Source: DATKZS01 sp035527835 [NCBI: bacterium] (GTDB lineage: Bacteria > RBG-13-61-14). Taken from it: DNA of 30,509 nucleotides. The notes below the pieces were generated by a model. That model had not been told where the DNA came from. It did not search any database and saw only the letters and a program-made list of their open reading frames with translations. A program made the position numbers and the translations under genes. Shown one piece after another: positions 28,289 through 30,509 of the stretch; the stretch's first letter is position 1; every line of letters begins with the position of its first letter. The stretch spans positions 1 through 30,509 of the forward strand of contig DATKZS010000075.1 in NCBI GenBank assembly GCA_035527835.1. The letters run 5' to 3'.

Positions 28289-28654
28289 TCAGAGATTAAC
28301 CACCTTGCGCACGATTTCGAGCACCTTTTCGGGTTTGAAGGGCTTGACGATGAAGTCGGCGGCTCCGGCCTCGATGGCCTCCATGACCAGGGACTCCTGT
28401 CCCAGGGCGGAGCACATGACGATCTTGGCGGCCTTGTCGAACTTGACGATCTCGCGCACGGCCTCGATCCCGCTCTTCTGGGGCATGACGATGTCCATGG
28501 TGGTGATGTCCGGCTTGAGCTCCCTGTACCGCTCCACGGCCTCCACCCCGTTGGCGGCCTCGCCGACGACCTCGAAGTCGTCTCCGGAAAAAACGTCCTT
28601 GATCATGTTGCGCATGAACAGGGCATCGTCAGCGATAAGTACCCGTATTGGCAT
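28289..28654 (-). CDS. cheY: Single-domain response regulator CheY
   Basis: This 121-residue receiver carries the chemosensory signal from CheA to its target motor. The acidic pair is D9/D10, the phosphorylation site D54 (TMDIVMPQKSG), the switch residue S82 and the conserved Lys K104 (VKPFKPEK). There is no output domain. The start is strong: AGGAGG lies 6 bases before ATG 28654. Together with CheC downstream it forms a phosphorylation/dephosphorylation pair. Its target, flagellar switch or pilus machinery, is not shown by the window; the only motor genes here are pilus-type. Confidence 0.95.
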   Translation of the reverse strand: MPIRVLIADDALFMRNMIKDVFSGDDFEVVGEAANGVEAVERYRELKPDITTMDIVMPQKSGIEAVREIVKFDKAAKIVMCSALGQESLVMEAIEAGAADFIVKPFKPEKVLEIVRKVVNL

Positions 28655-28678
28655 TCACAACCTCCTCCGTTGCCAAGC

Positions 28679-29146
28679 TCAGGCAAAATAGTTATCAATC
28701 TCGACGAGCAGCTTCTCCACGTCAATCAGGTTGAGGATCCGCCCGCCCAGGTTGATCATTTTCGCGACGTACGGATTGGTCTCGCCCGGGTCGGGCGACT
28801 GCACCAGCGGCCCGCGCACCGGCACGGACTCGATGCGCTCCACCCGGTCCACCAAGAGGCCCAGGTGGTAGACGTCGCTGGCCAGGACCAGGATCCTCGA
28901 ATCCAGGGTCGGCTCGGCCCGCTCCATGCCCACGAACTCACGGAAGTCCACCACCGCGATCACCTTGCCGTGATGGTTGATGGCGCCGCGCACAAAGGCC
29001 GGCGCGCGGGGCACGAAGCTGAACTTGCCGACCTCCACCACCTTCTCCACGTATTTCAATTCAAAGCCCATGAGCTCGGGATCGAGCACAAAGCTTATAA
29101 CCTGCCGCCGGAAGTCACCGGCGGGCGCTTTGGCCATGGCGCCCAT
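28679..29146 (-). CDS. cheW: Chemotaxis coupling protein CheW
   Basis: CheW links receptors to CheA in the array. It has about 155 residues and a single CheW domain: QVISFVLDPELMGFELKYVEKVVEV (about 15-40), FVRGAINHHGKVIAVVDFREF (about 52-72), ILVLASDVYHLGLLVDRVERIESV (about 85-108) and the C-terminal VAKMINLGGRILNLIDVEKLL. The start is ATG 29146, which overlaps the MCP stop by one base (TGATG); GTG 29149 is an alternative. It is separated from cheY by 24 bases that include the cheY ribosome-binding site. Confidence 0.94.
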   Translation of the reverse strand: MGAMAKAPAGDFRRQVISFVLDPELMGFELKYVEKVVEVGKFSFVPRAPAFVRGAINHHGKVIAVVDFREFVGMERAEPTLDSRILVLASDVYHLGLLVDRVERIESVPVRGPLVQSPDPGETNPYVAKMINLGGRILNLIDVEKLLVEIDNYFA

Positions 29147-30509
29147 CACTCGAAGATGAATTCCATGTCGTCAGGGTCCTTGCCCTTGCCCTTCTTGCGG
29201 GGCTTTTTGTCCGCGGGCCCGTTATTTTTTCCCGTAGGCATCGGCTCTTGCTTCTTGATGCGGTCCTCCGGCTCGGGCACGAACTCGGCCCCGCCCGCCG
29301 CGGGCATGGTCATCCGCTCGGCGTCGAGGCGGAACCGGGAGACTACTTTCTTCAGCTCATCGCTCAGATGATAAAGCTCCTGGGCCGAGGTCGCCATTTC
29401 CTGCATGGACGCGGTCTGCTCCTCGGTGGCCGCGCTCACTTCCTCGGTGGAACTCGCGTTGTCATGGGCCACCTTGGCGATCTCGTCAATGCTGCGCACG
29501 AGCTGGCGCGCTCCCTCCGACTGCACCTGGCTGAGCTCGGCGATGTTGCGCACCTTCTCCGCCGCGTCGTTCACCATTTCCACGATCTCCTCGAGGCTCT
29601 GGTTGATGGTGCCGATGTCTTCCCGCCCCTCGGCGATGTTCTGGGCGGTCTCTTTCATGGAGGACACCACGCGCTCTGACTCGGTGGCCACTTCCTGGAT
29701 CAGATCGGTGATCTGCTCGGCGGAGTTACTGGTGCTCTCCGCGAGCTTGCGCACCTCGTCGGCGACCACGGCGAATCCCTTGCCGTACTCTCCGGCGCGC
29801 GCGGCCTCGATGGTGGCGTTCAAGGCGAGCAGGTTGGTCTGGCGGGCGATGTTGGTGATCATCTCGACGATCTTGCCGATGCGCTGGGTCTTGCCGCCGA
29901 AGAGGACGACCATTTCCTGGGAGTTGGCCATCTTCTCGAAGACCTGCTTCATTTTTTCCATGGCCATGTTGGCGAGCTCGCCGGAGGACTGGGCCTTCCG
30001 GGCGGCCTCGGACACCGAGGTCGAGGTGACCATGGCGTTGGAAGAAGTCAGCTCGATGGCGCCGGCCATCTCGCGCACGGTCTTGGAGGTGTTCTCGACG
30101 AGCTCGGCCTGGAGCTCGGCGCCCCTGGAGATGTCCTCGATGGTGGATGCAACCTCGACGGTGGAGGCGTTGATTTCCTCGGAGGTCGCGGAGAGGTTCT
30201 GGGCGGCCTGGCTGATGTTGATGGCCGTGCCCTGGGTCCGGGCGGTGAGCTCGCGCAGGCTCTCGAGCATGGCGTTGACCGATTCCATGAGGTCGTCAAT
30301 CTCGTCCTTGAACCGCTTCTGGCGGGACAGGCTCACCTCCTGGGTGAGGTCTCCCTCCGAGATGCGGCGGGCGGAGCGGATCAGGCGGTTCAGGTCCAAG
30401 GTGACGCTGCGGGCCCAGATCCGGCCGGCGACGAAGGTGATCGCGACCACCAGGAACAGCGCGATCAGGCCGGCCTGTAACGAGCTCAGCTCGGGGAGAC
30501 TGTCCGCCA
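29146..30509 (-). CDS. Methyl-accepting chemotaxis protein (5' end outside window)
   Basis: This is the C-terminal 453 or so residues of a transmembrane chemoreceptor; the frame is open to the window edge, so the sensor domain is not visible. The part present begins in a short extracytoplasmic piece, then one transmembrane helix ([19 protein letters not shown]), a HAMP domain ([20 protein letters not shown]..) and the long cytoplasmic coiled-coil hairpin. Its tip, [20 protein letters not shown] then [16 protein letters not shown], is the conserved CheA/CheW contact region. The C-terminal tail (about the last 60 residues) is Pro/Lys/Gly-rich and ends MEFIFE; it has no NWETF-type CheR tether. 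It is first in the chemosensory operon and coupled to cheW. Confidence 0.94.
   Translation of the reverse strand, partial: ADSLPELSSLQAGLIALFLVVAITFVAGRIWARSVTLDLNRLIRSARRISEGDLTQEVSLSRQKRFKDEIDDLMESVNAMLESLRELTARTQGTAINISQAAQNLSATSEEINASTVEVASTIEDISRGAELQAELVENTSKTVREMAGAIELTSSNAMVTSTSVSEAARKAQSSGELANMAMEKMKQVFEKMANSQEMVVLFGGKTQRIGKIVEMITNIARQTNLLALNATIEAARAGEYGKGFAVVADEVRKLAESTSNSAEQITDLIQEVATESERVVSSMKETAQNIAEGREDIGTINQSLEEIVEMVNDAAEKVRNIAELSQVQSEGARQLVRSIDEIAKVAHDNASSTEEVSAATEEQTASMQEMATSAQELYHLSDELKKVVSRFRLDAERMTMPAAGGAEFVPEPEDRIKKQEPMPTGKNNGPADKKPRKKGKGKDPDDMEFIFE

Overview
The window is GC-rich bacterial chromosome, densely coded, with no rRNA, tRNA, phage, transposase or CRISPR array that I can see. 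The genes point to a free-living, probably diderm bacterium with type IV pili, chemosensory signalling and large sensor kinases. The gene mix together with abundant structured intergenic repeats resembles genomes of uncultured environmental lineages. I cannot assign a phylum from sequence reading alone.

Layout. The left end (1-3745) is read on the + strand: a membrane-anchored alkaline-phosphatase-superfamily hydrolase, a 972-bp gene-free stretch full of hairpin repeats, and a sigma-70 factor. From 3783 to the right edge every gene is on the - strand. From low to high coordinate these are: a three-module membrane/PH-like protein; a B12-binding-type radical SAM protein; a glyoxalase-II-like metallo-beta-lactamase-fold hydrolase; a secreted LysM protein; a YfhO/GT-C-like membrane protein; an anti-sigma factor and its ECF sigma factor; a PRXL2-like thioredoxin-fold protein; the pilus retraction ATPase PilT and a PilB/GspE-like protein whose ATPase motifs are destroyed; a 1624-residue multi-PAS/GAF histidine kinase; LarC and LarB of nickel-pincer cofactor synthesis; and a chemosensory cluster CheD, CheC, CheA, CheY, CheW and an MCP cut by the window edge.

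How they work together. In the direction of transcription the right half reads MCP - CheW - CheY - CheA - CheC - CheD - LarB - LarC - giant kinase, then pseudo-PilB - PilT. The MCP/CheW, LarB/LarC and LarC/kinase junctions are TGATG stop-start overlaps, so they are probably translationally coupled. The chemosensory set uses CheC/CheD-type adaptation; no cheR or cheB is in the window. Together with the pilus motor genes, and no flagellar gene here, this suggests (inference) control of type IV pilus behaviour. LarB and LarC imply that the cell makes the nickel-pincer nucleotide; LarE and any LarA-type enzyme must lie elsewhere.

The most unusual signals are these. (1) A 20-bp palindrome, CGCGGGTGAGGGCACCCGCG and variants, occurs once between genes, once inside larB and four times inside the cheA linker, and is read in different frames in the two genes. 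(2) A PilB-like protein keeps its MshEN-like N-terminus and its zinc-type cysteines but has lost the Walker A lysine, the Walker B acidic residue and the His box. (3) The giant kinase has two phospho-acceptor-type H-boxes but one ATPase domain. (4) At least five unrelated families of intergenic long inverted repeats are each built from short iterated units.
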